NCBI GenBank assembly: GCA_028823235.1
Contig: JAPKBW010000004.1
Span: 124,001 to 188,000 of the forward strand
Reading direction: 5' to 3'
Origin: Longimicrobiales bacterium
GTDB lineage: Bacteria; Gemmatimonadota; Gemmatimonadetes; Longimicrobiales; Gaopeijiaceae
DNA length: 64,000 nucleotides
The notes below the pieces were generated by a model. It was not told the origin of the DNA, did no database searches, and was given only the letters and a program-made list of their open reading frames with translations. Positions 16,948 through 24,828 of this stretch are shown one piece after another. Made by a program: the position numbers and the translations under genes. The number at the start of each line of letters is the position of its first letter. Within the stretch, counting starts at the first letter, position 1.

Positions 16948-18327
16948 TTAGAGCATCCGCCCCAGCTGAAAACGCAGCGAATCCTCTACACCTTCGTAGA
17001 AAAACTCAAAGCCTGATTCGATCAACTTCTTGGGCTGCACTCGCTGTCCCCACAGCAGTGCCTCTTTTCCGAGTTCCCCGAAAAGCGCCTTCACCGCCAG
17101 GGCCGGGACCGGCACGATCGTCGGCCGCCCCAGAGCACGCCCCAGCGCCGACGTGAACATCGAATTTAGCACGGGGTTGGGCGAAGTGGCGTTAACCGGT
17201 CCGCTCAGAGAGTCGTCCTGAATCGCATGCAAGATCACACCTAGCAGATCATCGAGGTCGATCCAGCTTACGTATTGTTTCCCGGACCCGAGGCGTCCGC
17301 CAGCGCCCATTTTGAATGGGAGGAGCATCTGTCCCACGGCGCCACCCGTCGGCGACAACGCGACCCCCGTGCGCAGGGTCACGACCCGCAGGCCCGCTCG
17401 TTCGGCCGGCGTGGTGGCCCCCTCCCAATCGCGACACACCTCGGCGAGGAAGCCTTTGCCGGCCGGGGCCGTTTCCGTGATGACTTTCTTGCCTTGATCT
17501 CCGTAGAAACCCACGGCCGAAGCGGAGACGAGCACACGCGGGCCATTCTTCATGGTCGCAAGCGTGCGACTGAGGAGTTCAGTTCCGCGAACCCGGCTCT
17601 GCTTGATCGATCGCTTACGAGACTCGGTCCAGCGGTCGGAAGCAATGGAGGTGCCAGCTAGGTGTACGACCGCATCGACTCCTTCTAGTCCCGCCGGATC
17701 CAGAACACCCGCGGCGGGATTCCAAAAGACGGATCGATCATCCATGCGACGGCTGTCCCGAACCAGCGAAATGACGTCGTGCCCGCCGGTGCTCAGGAAG
17801 TGCTTCAGGTTGGATCCTACCATCCCGGACGCTCCCGTGATGGCGATACGGAGTGGTTTCCGGTCACGGTACGGTGCGTGACGGGCCAGGTCCGTGAAGA
17901 GACGCTGATAGCGGAATCGGAACAGCCGCTCCAGCTCTCGCTTGATTAAACTCGGCCCAAACGTGGCGCCAGCAGCTCCGCCGGGCAGTTCGATCTCGAG
18001 ATCATCGCTCACGACCGTGCCGCCGGTCGCGCCCGCTTCAAAGCCATGAGTATGAAGCCAGCTTTTCATCGGGCCCCTCACCTGCTCGTCCCGAAATTGC
18101 TTGCCGTACTCGTAATCTCGGTGCGTGAGGTCCCAGCGGAACCGCGTCGGGCCACGACGGATGCTGAGGCTGATAGCACCTCCGTCCTGGATGCCGCCAC
18201 TCCGGTGTAGGACCTCGACATCGGCCCAGGGCGGCGTCAGACGTTCAATCGCTCCCGGACGCTCATGCCAATCGAATACATCTTCTGGCGCGTGGTCTGC
18301 GAGCTCAGTGCGAAATGAATAACGCAT
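16948..18327 (-). CDS. TIGR01777 family NAD(P)-dependent epimerase with N-terminal SRPBCC domain
   Basis: The first ~150 residues form an SRPBCC/cyclase-like lipid-binding domain (MRYSFRTELADHAPEDVFDW, RGPTRFRWDLTHRDYEY). Residues ~155-459 are an extended short-chain dehydrogenase of the YfcH/TIGR01777 type: nucleotide site ITGASGMVGSNL, then VVHLAGTSIASDRW, VSASAVGFYGD with the family's altered active site, and a C-terminal PALAVKALFGELG-like segment. The SRPBCC fusion to this epimerase is known in other phyla. The substrate is not established in any organism. The gene is probably monocistronic, convergent with trmH. Confidence 0.9.
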   Translation of the reverse strand: MRYSFRTELADHAPEDVFDWHERPGAIERLTPPWADVEVLHRSGGIQDGGAISLSIRRGPTRFRWDLTHRDYEYGKQFRDEQVRGPMKSWLHTHGFEAGATGGTVVSDDLEIELPGGAAGATFGPSLIKRELERLFRFRYQRLFTDLARHAPYRDRKPLRIAITGASGMVGSNLKHFLSTGGHDVISLVRDSRRMDDRSVFWNPAAGVLDPAGLEGVDAVVHLAGTSIASDRWTESRKRSIKQSRVRGTELLSRTLATMKNGPRVLVSASAVGFYGDQGKKVITETAPAGKGFLAEVCRDWEGATTPAERAGLRVVTLRTGVALSPTGGAVGQMLLPFKMGAGGRLGSGKQYVSWIDLDDLLGVILHAIQDDSLSGPVNATSPNPVLNSMFTSALGRALGRPTIVPVPALAVKALFGELGKEALLWGQRVQPKKLIESGFEFFYEGVEDSLRFQLGRML

Positions 18328-18392
18328 TCTTAACAGGTTAAGCAGGAAGTGCCGTCAGGCCGCCACTACCCCCGTGTCCACTCTAGGTCCCT

Positions 18393-19082
18393 TCACCCAA
18401 ACAACAGTACGGCAGCGATCGACGGAACAAATTGCACCGTAAAATTGTCCAGCCCGTGATTGCTGCCAGCCTCGACGAGGGCCGCGACTGCACCACAAAG
18501 TATGCCTCCCCACAGCGGTGCGCCGCCAATCGAGCTCAGCGCGACGGTCGAGCCGACCGAAGCCACAACGAACACAGCGGCTGAACCTTCTAGCGTACGG
18601 GTCGCAGGGACCCCGACAAGCGACGGCACACGATAGGGGTGTTTGCCCCACCGGGATCCCACCGGCTCGCCGATCGCGTCACCCCACCCCGCAGCCAGAT
18701 ACCCAACCGCCGCGTATGGACCGGCGAAGATGGCTGCCGCGAGGCCTCCAACGGCGGTGGCCGCCAGCGGGACCAGTATGAACAGCGTCTGGCGGGGTCG
18801 ATCAGAGTCACGGGCAAGCGCATCATACAGGACGTTGCCCTCTCCACCTGCAACTGCTCCCAGCACCACCAAGGCCACCACTACCCCGAAGACCAGAGTC
18901 CCGGGCAACCCGCAGAAGGTGTGAACGACCGCAGCAGATGTGAACACACACAGGTGGAAGAGCTTTCGGGTGTAGGCAACGCGGACACCACGGCGCCTGA
19001 GGCCACCGGCCACAGCCGTACCGACGCCTGCCGAAGCGACACCGGCTCCGAGGGCCGCCGCAGCGACCAACGGTGTGGGCAC
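18393..19082 (-). CDS. Phytol/dolichol-kinase-like CTP-dependent membrane kinase
   Basis: The 229-residue protein has about six or seven hydrophobic helices. It carries the RKLFHL motif near residue 40 and the GDAIGEPVGSRWGKHPY block near residue 135, both typical of the SEC59/VTE5/DGK1 group of CTP-dependent polyprenol, phytol or diacylglycerol kinases. A later segment LEGSAAVF matches the family's K-T-x-E-G-S region. In heterotrophic bacteria a likely substrate is a polyprenol or other isoprenoid alcohol, but that is inference. Ends 65 bases before the TIGR01777 gene, so the two may share a transcript. Confidence 0.8.
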   Translation of the reverse strand: MPTPLVAAAALGAGVASAGVGTAVAGGLRRRGVRVAYTRKLFHLCVFTSAAVVHTFCGLPGTLVFGVVVALVVLGAVAGGEGNVLYDALARDSDRPRQTLFILVPLAATAVGGLAAAIFAGPYAAVGYLAAGWGDAIGEPVGSRWGKHPYRVPSLVGVPATRTLEGSAAVFVVASVGSTVALSSIGGAPLWGGILCGAVAALVEAGSNHGLDNFTVQFVPSIAAVLLFG

Positions 19083-19444
19083 GAGGCTGAGTAAATAAGA
19101 AATCAGGAGACCGTGTCCTCGAAAACGGTGAATCCTTTTCGCGTCATTTTACCCTAGCCCTCTTTATTCTGGGATCGCCGAAATCATCCCCTACATTCGC
19201 TACCAGAAATTCAGCTCCCGACACTGGAAACTCTGGCATATCGCCAGAGCGAACTGGCGAAGCAGGTCCGAAAAACGAGGATATCCGCAGAACGAGAGTT
19301 CCTCGAGTGCTCCAGCCGACAGGTACAGCGCGGCGCCGCGAATGACCAGCCAGCTTCCCCGATATTGCAGTTTTTTTGACAAAAGGCCCCAAGGCCATGA
19401 TTTCCGGTAGAGAATTCATGCCTTAGTGCCGTTCCCCGGGCGGG
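19083..19444. other. Intergenic region between rpe and the phytol-kinase-like gene
   Basis: Only short minus-strand frames occur (such as 19200-19382), with no recognisable domain and no ribosome site. Near 19384-19400 a short GGCC-TTGG-GGCC hairpin followed by TTTTG on the minus strand may be a weak rpe terminator. Otherwise nothing is seen. Confidence 0.45.
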
Positions 19445-20113
19445 TCAACTCGACAGGGTGTCCCGAATGGCCACGACACCGGCGGCGGGTCCATCACTGT
19501 GACCATACACGGCAGATCCGGCAACGAGAACGGTGGCCCCAGTGGCCGCAATCTCCGCTGCATTTCCGACGTGCACGCCCCCATCGACTTGGAGTTCGGC
19601 CGAGGAGCCGGCTTCGTCGAGCATCGCCCGCGCGCGCCGCAATTTGTCGGAACTGGCTGGTATGTAGGACTGGCCACCAAATCCCGGGTTCACAGACATG
19701 ACCAACAACAGGTCAAGATCTGAAAGGACCTCCTCAATCGACTCGAGGGGTGTGCCAGGGTTCACGGCGACGCCCGCCCTGACGCCTAGCTCACGAATCC
19801 GCTGTAGCGTGCGATGAAGGTGCCGGCAGGCCTCTACGTGGACTGTCAAAATGTCCGCGCCCGCTTTCGCGAACGCTTCGAGATATCGATCAGGGTCCTC
19901 GATCATCAAGTGCACATCAAGCGGAAGGTCCGTGGACCGCCGTGCACCTTCCGTAATAACGGGCCCAATCGTGATGTTCGGGACGAACTGTCCGTCCATG
20001 ACATCGACATGGATCCAATCAGCCCCGCCGCTCTCAACCGCCTGGATCTGCTCTCCCAGTCGCGAGAAGTCACAAGAGAGAATCGACGGCGCCAGCTTTA
20101 CCATTCCACTCAT
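19445..20113 (-). CDS. rpe: Ribulose-phosphate 3-epimerase
   Basis: Rpe interconverts ribulose-5-phosphate and xylulose-5-phosphate in the pentose phosphate pathway. The 222-residue TIM barrel carries the expected blocks: APSILSCDF at the N-terminus, the metal/acid segment HVDVMDGQFVPN, VHLMIEDPD, SVNPGFGGQSY and the second acid in ELQVDGGV. It follows rpiA by 16 bases on the same strand, so the two act on the same substrate and are probably co-transcribed with argGH upstream. Confidence 0.97.
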   Translation of the reverse strand: MSGMVKLAPSILSCDFSRLGEQIQAVESGGADWIHVDVMDGQFVPNITIGPVITEGARRSTDLPLDVHLMIEDPDRYLEAFAKAGADILTVHVEACRHLHRTLQRIRELGVRAGVAVNPGTPLESIEEVLSDLDLLLVMSVNPGFGGQSYIPASSDKLRRARAMLDEAGSSAELQVDGGVHVGNAAEIAATGATVLVAGSAVYGHSDGPAAGVVAIRDTLSS

Positions 20114-20129
20114 CGGTCCATTCCTGGCA

Positions 20130-20825
20130 TCATGCGGCTCTCGTCATAGTTCGAATTCCATCTGCAGAAGCGATAATTGCCATGTCAGCCATCCCCAGAA
20201 ACAGCCCGTTGTCGACGATGCCCGCCCGATATGCCAGCGTTCCCGCCAACGCCACAGGATCCGGGATTCCCGTCACATAGTGGCAATCAAGGAACACATT
20301 GCCGTTGTCACTACGGATGGGAGATCCCTCGTCGGACACGCGCAGAACGACCTCTGCCCCGGTACCGGCGAGGAAAGAAGCCTGGGCACCGAGGGCCCAA
20401 TCGACGACCTCAACGGGAAGCGGCGCCTTCTGACCCAGCCGATCAACGAGCTTGCTGTCATCCGAGATGATGATGAGTCGATCAGACGCCTGTGCGACCA
20501 TCTTCTCCCGCAACAGAGCCGCACCGAGCCCTTTGATCAGATCGAGTTCAGGAGACACCTCGTCGGCACCGTCGATGGTGAGGTCGAGGCGCGGGCGATC
20601 ATCCAGTTCGGCAAGCGGGATGTCCAGCGAGCGAGCCTGCCGCTCAGTCTGTATCGACGTCGGAACGCCAACGATGTCCGTGAGGCGTCCCTCGGTAAGG
20701 GCGTCGCCCAGAAGGTCAACCAGATGGCGGACAGTACTTCCTGTTCCCAGTCCCAGTGCCATTCCGCTCTCGACCGATTCCAGGGCGGTGGCTGCTGCAG
20801 CGCGCTTCAGTTCATCTTGGCTCAC
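20130..20825 (-). CDS. rpiA: Ribose-5-phosphate isomerase A
   Basis: RpiA interconverts ribose-5-phosphate and ribulose-5-phosphate. Family motifs are in order: GLGTGSTV (phosphate loop), DLTIDGADEV with catalytic Asp, KGLGAALLREK with the conserved Lys, and a C-terminal GIVDNGLFLGMAD block. The 231-residue length is normal. Start ATG 20825; argH ends 80 bases upstream and rpe follows 16 bases downstream, placing it in the middle of a minus-strand run argG-argH-rpiA-rpe. Confidence 0.97.
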   Translation of the reverse strand: MSQDELKRAAAATALESVESGMALGLGTGSTVRHLVDLLGDALTEGRLTDIVGVPTSIQTERQARSLDIPLAELDDRPRLDLTIDGADEVSPELDLIKGLGAALLREKMVAQASDRLIIISDDSKLVDRLGQKAPLPVEVVDWALGAQASFLAGTGAEVVLRVSDEGSPIRSDNGNVFLDCHYVTGIPDPVALAGTLAYRAGIVDNGLFLGMADMAIIASADGIRTMTRAA

Positions 20826-20904
20826 GAGCGTAGCGTGTCCCGAGGCTAATCAGTGGATCGGCGCAGCAATGTACCCATCGAGAGAAGCGGGTACCACCCG
20901 GAGA

Positions 20905-22329
20905 TCAGCCCTGCTCGGCCCCGCGTGCAGCGGCGCCCTCGATCCGGCGCCTCGCTTCCGAAAGCTGCGCATCGATCGCGCCAAGCGCCGTGCCGCCCGA
21001 GGCCGTCCGAGCATCGGCAGACGCCTTCCAGTCGAACACCTCGAAGACATCCTCGTCGAAGGTCTCGTGCGCCTCGCGGTAGTCGTCGAGAGAGAGCTCC
21101 GCGAGAGAACTCTCTGCGAGTTCGGCCCGTCTCACCAGCCTTCCCACCACTTCGTGGGTCGTCCGGAACGGCACCCCCCGTCTGACCAGGTAGTCCGCGA
21201 TATCAGTCGCCAGCAGCTGTGCGTCCATTACCGCCAGCATTCGGTCCGGGCGGAATGCGGCCGTGCGAATCGCGCCGGTCATCGCGGGCAGCGTGAGATC
21301 CAGTGTGTCAATCGTGTCGAAGAGCGGATCCTTGTCCTCCTGGAGGTCCCGGTTGTAGCTGGTGGGGAGCCCCTTGAGGAGGGTAAGAATCGACATCAGA
21401 TTGCCGAGGAGGCGACCGGACTTGCCGCGACCCAACTCTGCGACATCTGGATTCCTCTTCTGAGGCATCAAACTCGACCCCGTGCTGAAGCCGTCACTCA
21501 GCCTGACGAATCCGAATTCGGTGCTCGAGAAGAGGACCAGATCTTCCGAGAGACGGGACAGATGTACCCCGATCATCGCACCCGCATAGGTCAGGTCACA
21601 GATCCAGTCGCGGTCGGAAACCGCATCCACCGAGTTCTCCGACACCCGGTCGAAGCCGAGTTCAGTGCGAAGCACTTCCCGGTCGACAGGGAACGGACAG
21701 CCCGCGATCGCCCCTGACCCCAACGGCATTACCGAAGCAGCCGACCGGGCCGCGCGAAGTCGTTCGACGTCTCGGAGGAGAGGAAACAGGTGGCTCAGCG
21801 CCCACTGTGCCGCCCGAAGTGGCTGGGCCTGCTGGAGGTGCGTGTATCCTGGCATGACCACTTCGCGTCCCTGCTGAGCCAAGCCATGAAGCGCTCCCGT
21901 GAGATCGAGCACTCGACCGATCAGGCGATCGCAAGAAGACATCCCATACAATCGGACGCCCGTGGACGATTGGTCATTTCTCGAACGGCCCGTGTGTAGC
22001 TTGCCAGCAATGTCTCCGGCAGCCTCACCCAGCATGCGCTCGACAAGCGAGTGGATGTCCTCTTCCGATGCCCCCGCGAAACCTTCGGTCTCGATTCGCG
22101 TGGCAACGACCCCAAGACCCTCGACAATAGCGGCGGTCTCGTCAGGCGTCAGAACGCCTGCGTTTCCGATGGCCCGGGCCCAAGCGACACTCCCGCGAAC
22201 GTCCTCCCGCCACAGCCTCTGGTCAATCGAAAGACTGAGATTGAACGGAACCATCTCCGGCGCCATCCCATCTTCGAAACGCCCACCCCAGAGTGACCCT
22301 GAGGCGTCGGCGCCCTCCGCCGTACTCAG
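20905..22329 (-). CDS. argH: Argininosuccinate lyase, apparent CTG start overlapping the argG stop
   Basis: ArgH splits argininosuccinate into arginine and fumarate. Core motifs are clear: HTGRSRNDQ, TYxHLQQAQP-like GYTHLQQAQP, and the signature GSSLMPQKRNP. The first in-frame ATG (22266) would drop SLWGGRFEDG, a segment conserved at the very start of this family and encoded in frame just upstream. No ATG, GTG or TTG precedes it; the only candidate is CTG 22329, which overlaps the argG TGA as CTGA, analogous to the ATGA overlaps elsewhere in the window. From there the protein has 474 residues, near the family norm of about 460. Translational coupling to argG is inferred. Confidence 0.93.
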   Translation of the reverse strand: MSTAEGADASGSLWGGRFEDGMAPEMVPFNLSLSIDQRLWREDVRGSVAWARAIGNAGVLTPDETAAIVEGLGVVATRIETEGFAGASEEDIHSLVERMLGEAAGDIAGKLHTGRSRNDQSSTGVRLYGMSSCDRLIGRVLDLTGALHGLAQQGREVVMPGYTHLQQAQPLRAAQWALSHLFPLLRDVERLRAARSAASVMPLGSGAIAGCPFPVDREVLRTELGFDRVSENSVDAVSDRDWICDLTYAGAMIGVHLSRLSEDLVLFSSTEFGFVRLSDGFSTGSSLMPQKRNPDVAELGRGKSGRLLGNLMSILTLLKGLPTSYNRDLQEDKDPLFDTIDTLDLTLPAMTGAIRTAAFRPDRMLAVMDAQLLATDIADYLVRRGVPFRTTHEVVGRLVRRAELAESSLAELSLDDYREAHETFDEDVFEVFDWKASADARTASGGTALGAIDAQLSEARRRIEGAAARGAEQG

Positions 22330-23579
22330 ACGGCCCCCGCTTCGATGACCCCCTCGATCAGCCTCGACACGTCGGCATCAGCGGGCCGCTGGCCTTCAAC
22401 CGCAGCAGCGGCCCGGATCGGAAGTCCGAAGAGGCGAATGAACCCCTGAGCGTCCGCATGATCATAGGTGACAGCGTGCCCGAAGCTGGCCAGGTCCTCG
22501 CGGTACAGCGAGACCGGGCTCGTGCGGCTTACCACACGGGTCGAACCCTTGAACAGCTTCACGGTAGCCGAGCCAGTCACATTTTTCGAGAGCACATCGG
22601 CCATCGCCTGCATCGCCTCACGCTCCGGAGTCCACCACCGGCCCTCGTAAAGCATGTCAGCCCATCGGTGTGCCATCTCATCCTTGAGTCCCTCCGACCT
22701 CCGGTCGAGCGTGATCGACTCGAGATCCTTCAGCGCCTCGTAAAGAATCATCCCACCGGGAGTCTCGTACACACCGCGCGACTTCATCCCAACCAAGCGG
22801 TTTTCCACCAGGTCAGCACGCCCAACACCGTGGCGAGAGCCCATTTCATTGAGTGTCGAGAGAAGCTCAACTGCTCCCATGACCTCGCCGTCGAGCGAGA
22901 CCGGGACGCCTGCGTCGAATCCAACGACAACATTCTCAGCCTCATCAGGTGCGAGCTCCGGAGCGAGCGTCCAGAGGTACATCGCTTCCTCAGGCTCGAA
23001 GGCCGGATCTTCCAACGGTCCGCCTTCATGCGAGATGTGCCAGAGATTCTCATCTCTTGAGTACAGCTTCGATTCGTCCACGCCCTCTAGCGAAATGTTC
23101 CGCGCCCGAGCATAAGCCACGCACTCCTCACGCGAGGTGAGGTCCCACTCACGCCAAGGAGCGATAACGTCGAGTTCGGGGCCCAGCGCTGCGTACGACA
23201 GCTCGAAACGAATCTGATCGTTGCCCTTTCCGGTGCACCCGTGCGCAACAGCTTCCGCACCTAATTGGTGCGCGATCTCGACCTGGCGTTTACCCAGAAT
23301 CGGACGAGCCATCGCGGTGCCCAGCAGATACTTACGGCCGTATACAGCGCCGATCTTCAGCGTGGGAAATACAAAGTCTTCAACGAAGGTCTGGCGTAAG
23401 TCCTCGCCGTAGAAGGCCGATGCACCGGTGCGCATCGCCTTCGCCTTCAAGCCATCGAGTCCACCAGGCTGACCCACATCGCCAGCCATGCACACGACGT
23501 CTGCGTCGTAATTTTCCTTGAGCCACGGCACGATCACCGAAGTGTCGAGCCCACCCGAGTATCCGAGAACGACCTTCAT
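22326..23579 (-). CDS. argG: Argininosuccinate synthase
   Basis: ArgG condenses citrulline and aspartate with ATP to form argininosuccinate. The N-terminal VLGYSGGLDTSV is the ATP-pyrophosphatase loop, and further family blocks (CTGKGNDQIRFE, EKGNDQ-type substrate loop) are present. Two ATGs compete: 23585 and 23579. GGGAG lies only one base before the first but seven bases before the second, so I choose 23579 (417 residues). Upstream lie a TTGACA promoter element and a candidate ARG box. The gene overlaps argH as described there. Confidence 0.97.
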   Translation of the reverse strand: MKVVLGYSGGLDTSVIVPWLKENYDADVVCMAGDVGQPGGLDGLKAKAMRTGASAFYGEDLRQTFVEDFVFPTLKIGAVYGRKYLLGTAMARPILGKRQVEIAHQLGAEAVAHGCTGKGNDQIRFELSYAALGPELDVIAPWREWDLTSREECVAYARARNISLEGVDESKLYSRDENLWHISHEGGPLEDPAFEPEEAMYLWTLAPELAPDEAENVVVGFDAGVPVSLDGEVMGAVELLSTLNEMGSRHGVGRADLVENRLVGMKSRGVYETPGGMILYEALKDLESITLDRRSEGLKDEMAHRWADMLYEGRWWTPEREAMQAMADVLSKNVTGSATVKLFKGSTRVVSRTSPVSLYREDLASFGHAVTYDHADAQGFIRLFGLPIRAAAAVEGQRPADADVSRLIEGVIEAGAV

Positions 23580-23735
23580 ATTCATGCTCCCTAACGCAGT
23601 GCCATTTTTTCAAAAAGAGGCCCGGAGGACAGAAGACCGACAGCTTCCCGCCAAAGCGTCGGAGAGCCGATTGCCTCAAACTTCCGCCCCCGGTCCCCTG
23701 TTTTGCATGCCGAGATGTGGATCACACAAGTGATC

Positions 23736-23753
23736 GAAGTATAAATATTCACT
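23736..23753. promoter_or_regulatory. Candidate ARG box (ArgR operator)
   Basis: The 18 bases GAAGTATAAATATTCACT fit the ArgR consensus WNTGAATWWWWATTCANW well in the right half (ATTCA) and the AT-rich centre, and partly in the left half. The site lies between argR and argG and overlaps the -10 region of the proposed argG promoter, so ArgR-arginine would be expected to repress argG-argH. A clear second box at 3-bp spacing was not found. Confidence 0.5.
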
Positions 23754-23771
23754 AGTTATGCATGGTGTCAA
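23742..23771 (-). promoter_or_regulatory. Proposed argG promoter
   Basis: On the minus strand a perfect TTGACA (23771-23766) is followed by an AT-rich stretch about 17-22 bases later containing ATATTT and TATACT. TATACT is the better -10 but its 22-base spacing is long. About 160 bases of leader precede the argG start. Confidence 0.4.
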
Positions 23772-23778
23772 CGGCGGT

Positions 23779-24231
23779 CTACCGGTGTGCGGCCATCGCT
23801 TCGATACGCGCCCTGACTTTTGGAAGTGCGCCAGGGTCTCGCAGGATCAGAAGGATGGTGTCGTCCCCTGCCAGAGTCCCCAGAACCTCCGGCCACTCCT
23901 CCCAGTCGATCGCGGCCGCAACCGTTTGCGCGCCGCCCTTCATCGTCCGCACCACGAGCAGGTGGTCCACGCCATCGGCGCTGTGGAAGAGCGCCGGCAA
24001 CAGGGACTCAAGGGAAGGCGTGCTGTTCCACTCCTCGGGAGAGGAGTAGAAACCAACCCCGTCAGCACCTGGTACCTTCACTAGACGAAGCTCCCTCATG
24101 TCCCGCGACAACGTTGCCTGAGTCACCTCTGTCCCTCGCGCGTGAAGCAGCTCCCGCAGCGACTCCTGGCTCGGAACGCGATGAGTCCGAACGACCTCAA
24201 TGATCTGCGAATGACGATCTCGCTTGCTCAT
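23779..24231 (-). CDS. argR: Arginine repressor ArgR
   Basis: The 150-residue length is standard. Residues 1-70 form the winged-helix DNA-binding domain (HSQIIEVVRTHRVPSQESL, VTQATLSRDMRELRLVK, a signature of ArgR/AhrC). Residues 80-150 form the arginine-binding oligomerisation domain, with AQTVAAAIDWEEWPEVLGTLAGDDT closely matching the family's GTAxxVAxxLDxxxxxxILGTIAGDDT block. It lies directly upstream of argG-argH, its likely targets, and overlaps trxC by ATGA, so its own expression probably depends on the trxC transcript. Confidence 0.95.
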   Translation of the reverse strand: MSKRDRHSQIIEVVRTHRVPSQESLRELLHARGTEVTQATLSRDMRELRLVKVPGADGVGFYSSPEEWNSTPSLESLLPALFHSADGVDHLLVVRTMKGGAQTVAAAIDWEEWPEVLGTLAGDDTILLILRDPGALPKVRARIEAMAAHR

Positions 24232-24677
24232 GCCACCGCCTTTTCGACGAAGCCCCGCACGCGTTCAGGCTCGAACCCCAGACTGCGCTCGACCTCCTCA
24301 CCGCCAGCGAAGACGATGACCGTCGGAATGCTGCGAATCTCGTATCGCATCGCGATGTCCTGCGAGGCATCGGTGTCGATCTTCACCACGAGCATCTTAC
24401 CCATCTGCTGTTGTGCGACTTCGTCCATCAGCGGCGCCACCATCTTGCACGGCGCGCACCAGTCCGCATAGAAGTCGACGAGAACAGGCACCTTGGCCTG
24501 AAGAACCGTGCGCTCGAAATCTTCCTGGGCCACCTTCACAGGCCTATCGAGCAGCATCGGCTTGCTACACGCCGTACACGCTGGACGGTTAGTCGAGGTC
24601 GACAGGTCGACCTCGTTGATCTCGAGACAGAAACCGCAACGCAGGGACACTCCGGTCGCGGTCGTTTCGTCACTCAA
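24228..24677 (-). CDS. trxC: Thioredoxin 2 (zinc-finger thioredoxin TrxC)
   Basis: This 149-residue cytoplasmic disulfide reductase has the TrxC layout. An N-terminal zinc site is formed by two CxxC pairs (Cys14/Cys17 and Cys34/Cys37), followed by a thioredoxin domain with the active site WCAPC (Cys74/Cys77), the cis-proline in RSIPTVIVF and a C-terminal helix. Zinc-bearing thioredoxins are linked to oxidative stress defence. The stop overlaps the argR start in an ATGA, an unusual pairing. Confidence 0.95.
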   Translation of the reverse strand: MSDETTATGVSLRCGFCLEINEVDLSTSTNRPACTACSKPMLLDRPVKVAQEDFERTVLQAKVPVLVDFYADWCAPCKMVAPLMDEVAQQQMGKMLVVKIDTDASQDIAMRYEIRSIPTVIVFAGGEEVERSLGFEPERVRGFVEKAVA

Positions 24678-24713
24678 GGCTGATCCTCTGGTTCAAGTTG
24701 GGACGTCAGGTAA

Positions 24714-24736
24714 CCGGAACCTTGCAAGGGTTCCGG
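24714..24736. repeat. Inverted repeat upstream of trxC
   Basis: CCGGAACC and GGTTCCGG form a perfect 8-bp stem with a 7-base loop, about 37 bases upstream of the trxC start. There is no T-run on either side, so I do not call it a terminator. Confidence 0.35.
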
Positions 24737-24751
24737 CCTTTGCGAAGAGCT

Positions 24752-24795
24752 GCCAAACAACGAGGCCCTGCCACCCAACGGTGAAAGGGCCTCGT
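24752..24795 (-). terminator. Rho-independent terminator after the TonB receptor gene
   Basis: ACGAGGCCCT (24760-24769) and AGGGCCTCGT (24786-24795) form a perfect 10-bp stem. Read on the minus strand, the stem is followed by TTGTTTGG, a short T-rich tail, 34 bases beyond the receptor stop codon. Confidence 0.6.
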
Positions 24796-24828
24796 CTATC
24801 TCCGGCCAAGACACGCCAGCTGCTCGAA

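Noticed and set aside
19200-19382. 60-residue minus-strand frame between rpe and the phytol-kinase-like gene
   Set aside because: No ribosome site, no family resemblance, and composition like non-coding sequence.
20452-21717. 421-residue plus-strand open frame
   Set aside because: Antisense to rpiA and argH, with no domain content.
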